The position numbers and the translations under genes were made by a program. Shown piece by piece: positions 51,294-59,437 of a stretch of DNA of 64,000 nt (position 1 is its first letter; every line of letters begins with the position of its first letter). The notes under the pieces were generated by a model. The model searched no databases. It saw only the letters and a list, made by a program, of their open reading frames with translations, and was not told the DNA's origin. This DNA is from Bacteroidota bacterium (lineage in GTDB: Bacteria > Bacteroidota > Bacteroidia > Chitinophagales > Chitinophagaceae): NCBI GenBank assembly GCA_026391455.1, contig JAPLEH010000008.1, positions 1 to 64,000 on the forward strand, given 5' to 3'.

Positions 51294-52529
51294 ATGGCCA
51301 GATTCTTTATTCTTCCCGCAGCCGGAATAATAGCAGCATTAAGCACGCATTGTGTGAACAGGGCTTCTACTACCAATGAAATTCCCAGTAGCGATACTTC
51401 GAAGCTTCCGCCGGTGGAAGTACAAAAGCCCAATACCAATTATAAATCTGCCGTTGGCGGGCAAACCAGGATCGGCGCTGTAAAGACATCCACTCCCTAT
51501 AAAGTAGAAAAGATAGCAGATAAACTCGATCGTCCCTGGGCGATTATCCCTATGCCGGATGGAAGCCTGCTGGTGAATCATAAGTCAGGTTATATGCAAA
51601 TCTTTACCAGCCAGGGCAAACTGGTTAAAAAGATCACAGGTTTACCGGCCGTTGATGACGGAGGCCAGGGCGGCTTACTTGATGTGACATTGGATCCGCA
51701 ATACGCAAAAAACAATACCATTTACTGGAGTTTTTCAGAAAAACAGGGACGCGGCAATCTCATGGCCGTAGCCAAAGGACAGTTGAATGTAACGGCAGGA
51801 ACCGTTGACAACCCGACTGTCATCTTCAGGGCCACCCCTGCACTGAACAGTAATCTGCATTTTGGTTCAAGATTGCTATTCGATAAGAATGGTTACCTGT
51901 TTGTAAGTACAGGCGAACGATCTATTCTCGAAGGAAGGGCCCAGGCACAATTGCTGAGCTCCGGATTAGGTAAGATATTCCGTATTACCAAAGAGGGCAA
52001 ACCTGCTCCGGGCAATCCCTTTGTCAACCAGGCTGGTGCCATGCCCGAAATATATGCGTATGGTGTCCGCAATCCGCAAAGTCTGGATATACACCCGGTA
52101 ACCGGTGAACTATGGGAAGCTGAATTCGGACCACGTGGTGGCGATGAGCTTAATATCATCAAAGCAGGAAAGAACTATGGCTGGCCCGTTATCACTTATG
52201 GCCTCGAATACAGCGGCAAACCCATTGGAGATGCCATTCAGCAAAAAGCAGGAATGGAACAACCCGTTTATTACTGGGATCCGGTGCTCTCCCCCAGTGG
52301 CATGGTCTTTTATAAGGGCAATGCTATTCCCGAATGGAAAAACAATCTTTTTATCTGCGGGCTCAGCAGCGCTCATATCGCACGACTGGTGATCGTCAAT
52401 AATAGAGTGGTGGGTGAAGAGCGATTGCTCGAAGATAAGCGTGACCGCTTCCGGGATGTGGCGTATCAGAATGGTGAACTGTATACTGTGACCGATTCGG
52501 GGGCGATGTATAAGATCAGTAAGAAATGA
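51294..52529 (+). CDS. PQQ-dependent sugar (glucose/sorbosone) dehydrogenase-like protein
   Basis: Protein of 411 residues with an N-terminal signal. A beta-propeller of the GSDH type is marked by LDRPWAIIPMPDGSLLV, GGQGGLLDVTLDPQYAKN, RNPQSLDIHPVTGELWEAEFGPRGGDELN and YYWDPVLSPSGMVFY, carrying the PQQ-binding Arg and Asp positions. It oxidises aldoses or similar compounds in the periplasm. Monocistronic; nothing ties it to the RiPP locus except proximity. Confidence 0.9.
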   Translation: MARFFILPAAGIIAALSTHCVNRASTTNEIPSSDTSKLPPVEVQKPNTNYKSAVGGQTRIGAVKTSTPYKVEKIADKLDRPWAIIPMPDGSLLVNHKSGYMQIFTSQGKLVKKITGLPAVDDGGQGGLLDVTLDPQYAKNNTIYWSFSEKQGRGNLMAVAKGQLNVTAGTVDNPTVIFRATPALNSNLHFGSRLLFDKNGYLFVSTGERSILEGRAQAQLLSSGLGKIFRITKEGKPAPGNPFVNQAGAMPEIYAYGVRNPQSLDIHPVTGELWEAEFGPRGGDELNIIKAGKNYGWPVITYGLEYSGKPIGDAIQQKAGMEQPVYYWDPVLSPSGMVFYKGNAIPEWKNNLFICGLSSAHIARLVIVNNRVVGEERLLEDKRDRFRDVAYQNGELYTVTDSGAMYKISKK

Positions 52530-52534
52530 GAGAA

Positions 52535-52632
52535 TTAGATAATGTGGGAATGTGAAAATGTGGAAATGTGAAAATGAAATACAGTTAGTTTGGAAATTTT
52601 GTAATTGGATAATTTGATAATGTGGGAATGGA
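52535..52632. repeat. AT-rich short repeat (ATGTGGAAATGTG)
   Basis: GATAATGTGGGAATGTGAAAATG, then TGTGGAAATGTGAAAATG, and again GATAATGTGGGAATG at the end, with ATACAGTTAG between. Similar in style to the ATTAGCACATTAGC units of clusters D and E. No gene is present. Confidence 0.6.
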
Positions 52633-53316
52633 TTAGCGTAAGATATACCATACTCCGCCGATGCTTTGCCGGTAGTCGCCTGATTTCAAAATACCCCTGG
52701 CACCACGGATATCAAGAGAGTTGTACCAGTTGAAACTGTATGAGCCAATTGTTTTTACCAGCCCGCGTATCATTTTATCATCAAAAGGTGTAAAGTAAGT
52801 GATATTCGTGCTGCCCACAGTTTTTAGTTTTCCCCGCAGTGACTCTTCATCAAATGAATTATAATAATTCAGTACAAGACTTCCGATATTTTTTATTTTC
52901 CCTTTCAGTGCAACATTATCATAGTCGGAATAGTAATCGAAATTGAGCGAACCGGCCATACGGATCTTACCGGCTTTGAATTTATCTTCCGATGCGGTAT
53001 AATAAAAAAAGGTGCAAGTGCCAATGCTTCTCACTTTGCCTCTCGATAGTGAATCCGCCTCATTGCCATAGTAATCCACCCGGCCCATATAGGGCTGCAG
53101 TTTGGGTGCGAAATAATTACTCCGGTTTGCCATCACTTCATTACCCCACTCCATGATCTTACCATCCGGAGTTATACGAATTAATATATTCTGATCCACC
53201 AGCAACGAATAGTAAGAAAGGTTTTCACCACCTGCCAGTGTAACCTGCGCCAGTTGCTGGGCATAAATGGTTCCGGCCAGCAATACTCCTGCGATCAAAA
53301 CAGCAATCTTTTTCAT
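52633..53316 (-). CDS. Secreted protein with five 24-residue repeats
   Basis: Protein of 227 residues from the ATG at 53316, with signal MKKIAVLIAGVLLAGTIYAQ. The C-terminal half holds at least five tandem repeats of about 24 residues built on GK(I/L)K(N/T)(I/V)GS...(F/I)(N/T)YY(N/T)xxD, each probably one beta-hairpin. Such repeats could stack into a beta-solenoid or trace an outer-membrane-linked surface structure. No known family is recognised. The 14 extra N-terminal codons of the longer frame are rejected because they precede the signal. Confidence 0.75.
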   Translation of the reverse strand: MKKIAVLIAGVLLAGTIYAQQLAQVTLAGGENLSYYSLLVDQNILIRITPDGKIMEWGNEVMANRSNYFAPKLQPYMGRVDYYGNEADSLSRGKVRSIGTCTFFYYTASEDKFKAGKIRMAGSLNFDYYSDYDNVALKGKIKNIGSLVLNYYNSFDEESLRGKLKTVGSTNITYFTPFDDKMIRGLVKTIGSYSFNWYNSLDIRGARGILKSGDYRQSIGGVWYILR

Positions 53317-53463
53317 AACATTCAGTCTATGGAATAAAAATACATTTTTCCCGGACAATAACCTGATAACAAAATACAGGCAGTTGTTTCCTAAGATAAG
53401 AACAATGCCTTGTTAAAAGCTGGTAAACCGCATAACTGGAGGAAAAGGAACCCTTACTCCCAC

Positions 53464-53940
53464 TCAGTCTGCATCCCGGTTTAACCGACCTGAGGCCGAT
53501 TCTTTTTTACCGGTGGCCGGTACCAGTTCCCCGATCTTGCCCAGCCCCCTGGGTGGCATATTATTGTATACACATTCATACTCACCGGCCCGTACTTTAT
53601 AGGTTTCATGCCAAATGCCCACATCGCCGTTGCTTTTGATTTTGGTATTAAATGCTTTCCAGGCCGGATAATGTTGCCCATCCCGGTCTTTGGCATAGGC
53701 TTCGAGGTGTTCGAAGGAACGCCAGTACATCACGATCGTACGGGAACTAAACTCCACACCCAAAAATCCGGTTTGGGATTTATCCTTGCTATGCAGCTCT
53801 TTCATCATTTTCTGCATGGCCATAGCTACCGGCCACCATTTATGAATTTTCCAAAAACGGTTGATGCGCATGCCAATAAGGAAGACTACAAAATCGCCTT
53901 CCAATTTTACGGTCATGCGCTGTTTGATGATTTTTGCCAT
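53464..53940 (-). CDS. DUF4188 family protein
   Basis: Protein of 158 residues starting at 53940 ([16 protein letters not shown]). [22 protein letters not shown] and [25 protein letters not shown] are the family signature, a ferredoxin-like dimeric barrel similar to monooxygenases of the antibiotic biosynthesis type. A reaction has not been established. The ATG with a better context than the longer frame is chosen. Single gene. Confidence 0.88.
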   Translation of the reverse strand: MAKIIKQRMTVKLEGDFVVFLIGMRINRFWKIHKWWPVAMAMQKMMKELHSKDKSQTGFLGVEFSSRTIVMYWRSFEHLEAYAKDRDGQHYPAWKAFNTKIKSNGDVGIWHETYKVRAGEYECVYNNMPPRGLGKIGELVPATGKKESASGRLNRDAD

Positions 53941-54047
53941 ACGAATGATTGAATGATTAACAGAAAATAGAATGCCCATGGGTTATCCGCAGGTCCTTGT
54001 ATGGAATTTGCGGGAACAGCTATACCGCTGATCTGCCACGTTATCCC

Positions 54048-56918
54048 TTACTGCATGATCAGCTTACCCGCATCCAGTAGCGTACCGTCGGCTGTCAATA
54101 ACCGGTAAAAATATAATCCAGCCGGCAGTGACCCGGCTTTGATGATCCCCGGCATTTCGGTATAACTTCTCACCAGCCGACCGCTCATGTCGAGTAGTTG
54201 CAGGCGGCTGCTGTTGGGTATTCCCTGCAGGAGTACATAATTGACCGTTGTATTCCGGCCCGAAGGATTGGGATAAAATATAATTTTCTGCTTGCCCGAA
54301 CTCAGCAAAGAAATGATTTCTGAATAAACCGTTGCGCCATTCTTCAACCGGATACGCGCACGCCAGTAACTGGTACCGGATGGAATTTCGTTTATACGTA
54401 ACTGGTAGATGAGCCCGGTTCCGTTTACTTTGAGCCCGCCGGCGGTTTGCAACAGCCCCCCTCCTCCCGTTACGCGCTCGAAATAGATTGAATCGGTATA
54501 ACTGGCGATACTCAGTTCCAGAATAAGATCCAGTTTATTCTCATCCTGCAGTGTATAATAAAACGTTTTATAAAAACATTTTACCCCCTGCTGGGTGATA
54601 TCATACGCCACACTACGGGCAGCAGGTAAACCGTTAGATAATACCGGCTCGACCGCATATACCGAGTTCGGATAGCTGGTCCTGTTCAACACTACAAAAC
54701 TATCGGTCACATTCAGAATGGGCTTCAAATATGGGCTGTCAATCAAGGTGTATAGCCGGTAACTGTTCGCATACACATGTTTATTCCATGAAAGCCGGAA
54801 TGAATCGGCGCAAAGAAAATCAACCACTGGTCTTATAACCGGACTGATAATAAAATCAGCAGAAAAGAAATCGCCAAATCCTGTTTCCATTTTCAACCTG
54901 CCCGTACTGGCGGTGTCTTTTACCGGCCAGCGATAAAGGTTGGTGTATACTTTATGTGCGGATTTGAGTAATTGCCAGCTAGTGCCGTTATTATAACTGA
55001 TGTACAAATCGCCAGTTGTATTGGTATCGGCTACAAAGGTCTTCCAGCGAATATCCAGGTTGGCATTCTCCACCCGGTTGATATCTGATGCATGAATGGG
55101 GCTGGTAAAATGAAAGGTATTCAGTGTATCCGTTTGGATGGCCACATGAAAGAGAAGGTTATTGGTGGCAATAGCAGTACCATTAACGCGGACCAGATAA
55201 TTTCCGGCATTTGGCAAAGAAATGCTGACCTGCTCTGCGGTGTTCAGCGAATCTCTTTTTCGGATGGGTTCTTTACGCAAAGAGTCCGCATTGGCGGCCA
55301 CGCTTAATACCCAGGGTTTGTATACTGTACCGGTACTGAGTTGCACCAGTTCCAGGTCAGCATCATTCACCAACGCTTTGTTATTATTTACACCGGCTGT
55401 GCTATCCGTCCATGCAAGTGTAATGCGGACCTGAGCTGTATTGGCAGGTACGGTTATTGGCAAAGACCATTGTTGGCCCTGTGCTACCGAACCTGTTGCA
55501 TATTGTTTTTGTTGCAGCGCCCGTATCGCACCATAACTGTTCAACATGCCATAACCGGTCTTATAATCGATACCGGCCGTATTCACATCATCCGTTGTAT
55601 TATAAAGCAATGCTTTTACCAGTGAGGCAGGTGGTAATTGCTGGCTGTTGCTGTCTGCATATACTTGTTGTAGTACCGCAATGGTACCGCTCACAATCGC
55701 TGCTGCATCCGACGTACCATTGGTCCCCAGCGCCACGAGTTGTGGTGCGATGCGCCCGTCGTACAGGGGGCCGGCCGAACTTTCTGCAGGTATATTTCCT
55801 TTATTGTCAATGGCACCAATTGTTAGAATATTTTTTGCTGCTTTGAAATTGCCTGTAATATTGGCAAAACCCGGCAGGTTTGCATAGCGGCCATCGGTTG
55901 CCGAACGGATACCACTATTGCCGGATGAAAATACATGCAGGATATTTTTATTGAGCCAGGTCTGTGCATCATAACTTACGGCCTCTGCCCCGTAAAAAGA
56001 TTGAATGATGGTGCCATAGGAATGATTTTGAACGGAGACATTGGATGCATTGAGTACAGCCAGGTTGTCTGTAAAAAGATTGGCGAAAGTAGATGAGAAA
56101 AAGGAACAGCCCCACGCTATTCCCCGGCCATCGTAAAAACTATTTCCGCTCCCTCCAATGATAGAAGAGATGACCGTAGCATGGTATTCCGTAGCCGGGG
56201 CGGCGATGGTTGAATTTAATACCCGTTTGTACAAATCCAGATCGGTGGGTTCCATGCGTTGTTCTTTCACTCCAACTACCCTGTTCTTCCCATTGGCACC
56301 GGGTATGAGATAATCCACTGCATTGATACCATGAAAGGAACGGTTGTACCCGATGATATTGGTTTCGGTATGTGGCTCTACCCGTATATCTGCAAATATT
56401 ACATCGGGTAAAGGTATAATATGATGCTTTACCCAATCAGCATCGGCAAGCACCAGTATGGAATTAGCTAATTCATTTTCACCGATCAGCACTACCTTTT
56501 CACCCTGGTTTGCCAACTCTTCTTTCAACGCATTCGTATTGGAGCTGGTGAGTATGAATATTTTTTTTGCACGTGAATTTGTTGTGAAAAAACGGTCTGC
56601 TGAAAATGAAATTTTCCAATCGTTGTTGGCGGGTGCCATTTTTTGAACAGCATGAATGGCTTCTAATTGTGCCTGATCAACCACTTTAATAATCGCAGTA
56701 CGGGCATCCAGTTGCCGGATTATATTTTGTGGAGGCGATTTCGTTTCATCCCAACTGCAGATATAGTAAGGTCGTTGGTTATTAAAAGAGTGTTCTCCGC
56801 TAAGGGCATATCTGGAAAAGAAATCCTGGCCAGCACTTATCTGACTTATGAATAAAAACAGCAGGCAACCAGCAATCCGGCTGCGGAACTTAATCCGGTT
56901 TACGATTGGAATGTGCAT
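54048..56918 (-). CDS. Secreted S8 subtilase with T9SS sorting domain
   Basis: Protein of 956 residues. Signal peptide at the N-terminus (residues 1-31). The S8 domain has a His in TEYHATVISSIIGG and Ser in GTNGTSDAAAIVSG. The Asp motif is changed: RVVGVKEQRMEPTDLDL instead of VxDxG. Fibronectin-like parts follow, ending in a type-A T9SS C-terminal domain (FYPNPSGRNTTVNYVLLQ, LPAGLYFYRLL). It should be exported through the outer membrane and cleaved or anchored at the surface. Substrate unknown. Confidence 0.88.
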   Translation of the reverse strand: MHIPIVNRIKFRSRIAGCLLFLFISQISAGQDFFSRYALSGEHSFNNQRPYYICSWDETKSPPQNIIRQLDARTAIIKVVDQAQLEAIHAVQKMAPANNDWKISFSADRFFTTNSRAKKIFILTSSNTNALKEELANQGEKVVLIGENELANSILVLADADWVKHHIIPLPDVIFADIRVEPHTETNIIGYNRSFHGINAVDYLIPGANGKNRVVGVKEQRMEPTDLDLYKRVLNSTIAAPATEYHATVISSIIGGSGNSFYDGRGIAWGCSFFSSTFANLFTDNLAVLNASNVSVQNHSYGTIIQSFYGAEAVSYDAQTWLNKNILHVFSSGNSGIRSATDGRYANLPGFANITGNFKAAKNILTIGAIDNKGNIPAESSAGPLYDGRIAPQLVALGTNGTSDAAAIVSGTIAVLQQVYADSNSQQLPPASLVKALLYNTTDDVNTAGIDYKTGYGMLNSYGAIRALQQKQYATGSVAQGQQWSLPITVPANTAQVRITLAWTDSTAGVNNNKALVNDADLELVQLSTGTVYKPWVLSVAANADSLRKEPIRKRDSLNTAEQVSISLPNAGNYLVRVNGTAIATNNLLFHVAIQTDTLNTFHFTSPIHASDINRVENANLDIRWKTFVADTNTTGDLYISYNNGTSWQLLKSAHKVYTNLYRWPVKDTASTGRLKMETGFGDFFSADFIISPVIRPVVDFLCADSFRLSWNKHVYANSYRLYTLIDSPYLKPILNVTDSFVVLNRTSYPNSVYAVEPVLSNGLPAARSVAYDITQQGVKCFYKTFYYTLQDENKLDLILELSIASYTDSIYFERVTGGGGLLQTAGGLKVNGTGLIYQLRINEIPSGTSYWRARIRLKNGATVYSEIISLLSSGKQKIIFYPNPSGRNTTVNYVLLQGIPNSSRLQLLDMSGRLVRSYTEMPGIIKAGSLPAGLYFYRLLTADGTLLDAGKLIMQ

Positions 56919-56994
56919 ATATCTGTGCAGGAATAATATTAAAATTACAAGTTGCTGGTGATCCGGAATAATTTTGTGTAATCTAAGTTATGCT

Positions 56995-57035
56995 GAAAAA
57001 AAGAAAATCCCTTTCTGTGTCAGAAAGGGATTTTC
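56995..57035 (-). terminator. Intrinsic terminator of the M57 peptidase gene
   Basis: GAAAATCCCTTTCTG pairs perfectly over 15 bases with CAGAAAGGGATTTTC around TGT, followed on the minus strand by TTTTTTT. It lies 17 bases after the stop. Confidence 0.85.
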
Positions 57036-57051
57036 GGGAAAAATCAAATTT

Positions 57052-57894
57052 TTAGTATACATACTGCAAAGCAACACCATCGGCAGAGCTGAATGCAGGG
57101 CTGCCATTGGTACAAGCCATCATCCAGGAGTTATATGTTCCGGTAACGGTGGTGGGTGTACCGGGGATCCAGATAGCACCAACTCCTGCTGAGCCTTCGT
57201 TTGCGTTCTGACCGCAGCTTGAACGGTTCATATAATCCGTGTGACGGAAACCAATGCAATGGCCGAGCTCATGGGCAATTACTTCATCTGCTTTGTTGGC
57301 TGTATTCAAATAACTGGTGGCGCAACTGCTGGTGCTGAGGGTGAATCCGGGAGAAGGATTTCCGCTTGCAGAGGGGAATCCGGCAGCCTGACCGAGAATA
57401 CAACCTCCGGTGGAAGTGGTGCCCAGGTTGGCCCCGGTGATCACGATATTTCCACCACTGGTTACACGCTGAAACTGAATTTTCAGGCCATAGCTATTGT
57501 AACGGGCCAATGCCTGATCAAGTCCGGTAGAATAATAAGCAGGAAAACCCGATCCCAGTCGCACGGTGATCACCCGTACGCCGGTAGCCGGTGTGCTCAC
57601 AACGTTGGTAGTACGATAATGTTCTTCGTTTGCTACGATCATTTCATGTGCCGGTGAAGTGCCGGTCATTTCACGTAACTGATCTGGGGTAAGAAGGATA
57701 TCACCTTCGATAAGATAATTCCCGTCTGTTGTTTTTTCAGCCCAGTTGCCATTGAATCCCGCAGATACCACCAGGTTCTTTTCTTCCTGTGATAACGCGC
57801 GGGGATCTGCGGGAGTAGAAACTGATTTGGTACAACTGGCAAATGCGCCGGTTACTAATAATGCCATACTGACTTTGGAAAAGAGTGCTTTCAT
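57052..57894 (-). CDS. M57-like (dual-action HEIGH) metalloprotease lipoprotein
   Basis: Protein of 280 residues. Signal with lipobox AFASC (Cys20) gives a lipidated mature N-terminus. VIAHELGHCIGFRHTDYMN is the HExxHxxxxxH zinc site; GCILGQAAGFPSASG and CATSYLNTANKADE precede it. Members of the M57 group are secreted proteases of unknown substrate. The terminator follows the gene. Located between two predicted secreted proteins (subtilase and TIR), probably independent. Confidence 0.88.
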   Translation of the reverse strand: MKALFSKVSMALLVTGAFASCTKSVSTPADPRALSQEEKNLVVSAGFNGNWAEKTTDGNYLIEGDILLTPDQLREMTGTSPAHEMIVANEEHYRTTNVVSTPATGVRVITVRLGSGFPAYYSTGLDQALARYNSYGLKIQFQRVTSGGNIVITGANLGTTSTGGCILGQAAGFPSASGNPSPGFTLSTSSCATSYLNTANKADEVIAHELGHCIGFRHTDYMNRSSCGQNANEGSAGVGAIWIPGTPTTVTGTYNSWMMACTNGSPAFSSADGVALQYVY

Positions 57895-58164
57895 TGTTTA
57901 GAAGGTTTGGTTTTGGGAAAAAAGTATTAGAATCCTAATATAATGATAAAATAATCTCACGAACAAATGTTCAGGTTTTATTTTATTCACATCCTGTCAG
58001 TTATGACAATTAAAGAGTAAAAAGCGAAATACCGAATGTGGTTTCTACGAAGGTGTTTCGGTTACACATTGCCGTTGGTAAGAGTTTGCCCTTATCTGCA
58101 CATTGGGTGTTCCAACATGCTGCTGGTATTCCGATTTTGATACTACCTAGAAGGGATGCGACCA

Positions 58165-59292
58165 TTAATTACCTTCTATCAGCTTGGCAATAGCTCTGGC
58201 AACACTGGTATAGGCTTCATCTTTTCGGGTAAAACGTTGTACCGGTTTACCATCTTTGGGCAATACCAGTAATTTGGCAAATGGCATCATATCCCAGAGA
58301 CAGTCTTTGAGGATTACTGATATGGCCACGGCTTCGTCCTTTTCTTCCCGCTCAAGTGCCGTTTTCATTTCAATACCATAACAATAATCGGATGCGATAA
58401 AGCTGGCGCTGATCAGCATGATGATGATACCACTCTTATTCAGGTTTTCATTGATCACATTCTCATATTTCTCCCCTGCTTCGATCATACGGTCATTCCA
58501 GGTGCTGATCATACCCAACCGCTGAAGCATAGATAAATGTTCGAGTAGTTTGTCTTTATATTTTTCATCTTCGTGTGCGTAGGAAATAAATACCTGAGTT
58601 CCTTTACCGATCGCAGGCCGGTTACGAACCGGTTGTGCGGGTGCCGGATCGGGTATACTTTCCAATTCAGCACGGGCTTCTTCCATTTCAGGATTGGGAG
58701 GGCTCAAAAAATTCTGCTCTTTAGAAGATGCCATTGACAATACACCCAGTATTTGTTGTACATCCGAATAAATGGCTTTGGACGCTTCATCCGGTGGGTT
58801 TTTCTGCAATCTTTCTCTACAAGCCGGACACAGATGTCCTTTGCGCATTCCATCATCCACCCTTGTTTTATCCATCAAAAAATCATTCACACAGCCCAGT
58901 CTTTCCTTGTGCTCTACGGCATCCCAGGGTATAACAAAATCCATGAGTATACCGCAAATAAAATAAACCAATCCATTTTCCGCTGGCAGGCTGGTAAAAT
59001 AAGGCCATCCAAAAAAGGAGATGATGATCAACTGTTTTTCTTCTTCGTAAAAATAGTTGTTGTCATATTGTGTATCGGTAATCAGCAATATGTAATCCTG
59101 ATCTCCCAGAGAAGGTTTTATATTCCGAAGATACTTTGAATGGGTTTTCGGACAACTGATCAATTCGTCCGGCGCCTGGTAATCCAGCTTCAGGTGTTCA
59201 AATTTTACTGAGGTACACAAACTATTGAGTTGCCGGGTTAGTTTTGGCAACTTCAATTTTAGCGTATTGTCCTGGGCAAGTATGAATTTCAT
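58165..59292 (-). CDS. TIR-domain protein with N-terminal Cys-motif domain
   Basis: Protein of 375 residues. The N-terminal 220 residues have no named family: an unusual block CVNDFLMDKTRVDDGMRK is followed by GHLCPACRE, a CxxC. The TIR domain at about residues 228-375 starts with TQVFISYAHEDEKYKD and has SASFIASDYCYGIEMKTAL, where the Glu in IEM is the NADase candidate. Bacterial TIR proteins with sensor domains act as abortive-infection effectors; here no other defence gene is adjacent. The charged C-terminal tail is typical. Confidence 0.85.
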   Translation of the reverse strand: MKFILAQDNTLKLKLPKLTRQLNSLCTSVKFEHLKLDYQAPDELISCPKTHSKYLRNIKPSLGDQDYILLITDTQYDNNYFYEEEKQLIIISFFGWPYFTSLPAENGLVYFICGILMDFVIPWDAVEHKERLGCVNDFLMDKTRVDDGMRKGHLCPACRERLQKNPPDEASKAIYSDVQQILGVLSMASSKEQNFLSPPNPEMEEARAELESIPDPAPAQPVRNRPAIGKGTQVFISYAHEDEKYKDKLLEHLSMLQRLGMISTWNDRMIEAGEKYENVINENLNKSGIIIMLISASFIASDYCYGIEMKTALEREEKDEAVAISVILKDCLWDMMPFAKLLVLPKDGKPVQRFTRKDEAYTSVARAIAKLIEGN

Positions 59293-59437
59293 ATATCGTT
59301 CGTTAGGTCAATTTTTATTCGGCATGTGCCGAGAATCCGTTTTCAATACATATCTCTAATATACATTGTTCCGCCGGACTTTCAGCAGGGTGAAAGGCCG
59401 GCCAGCTTAATATCTTTTCTTTCGGTAACTTTCCTTT

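Noticed and set aside
51294-52529. Sugar dehydrogenase as part of the RiPP locus
   Set aside because: It follows by 60 bases on the same strand but has its own signal peptide and ordinary family; no tailoring role for PQQ sugar dehydrogenases is known in graspetide loci.
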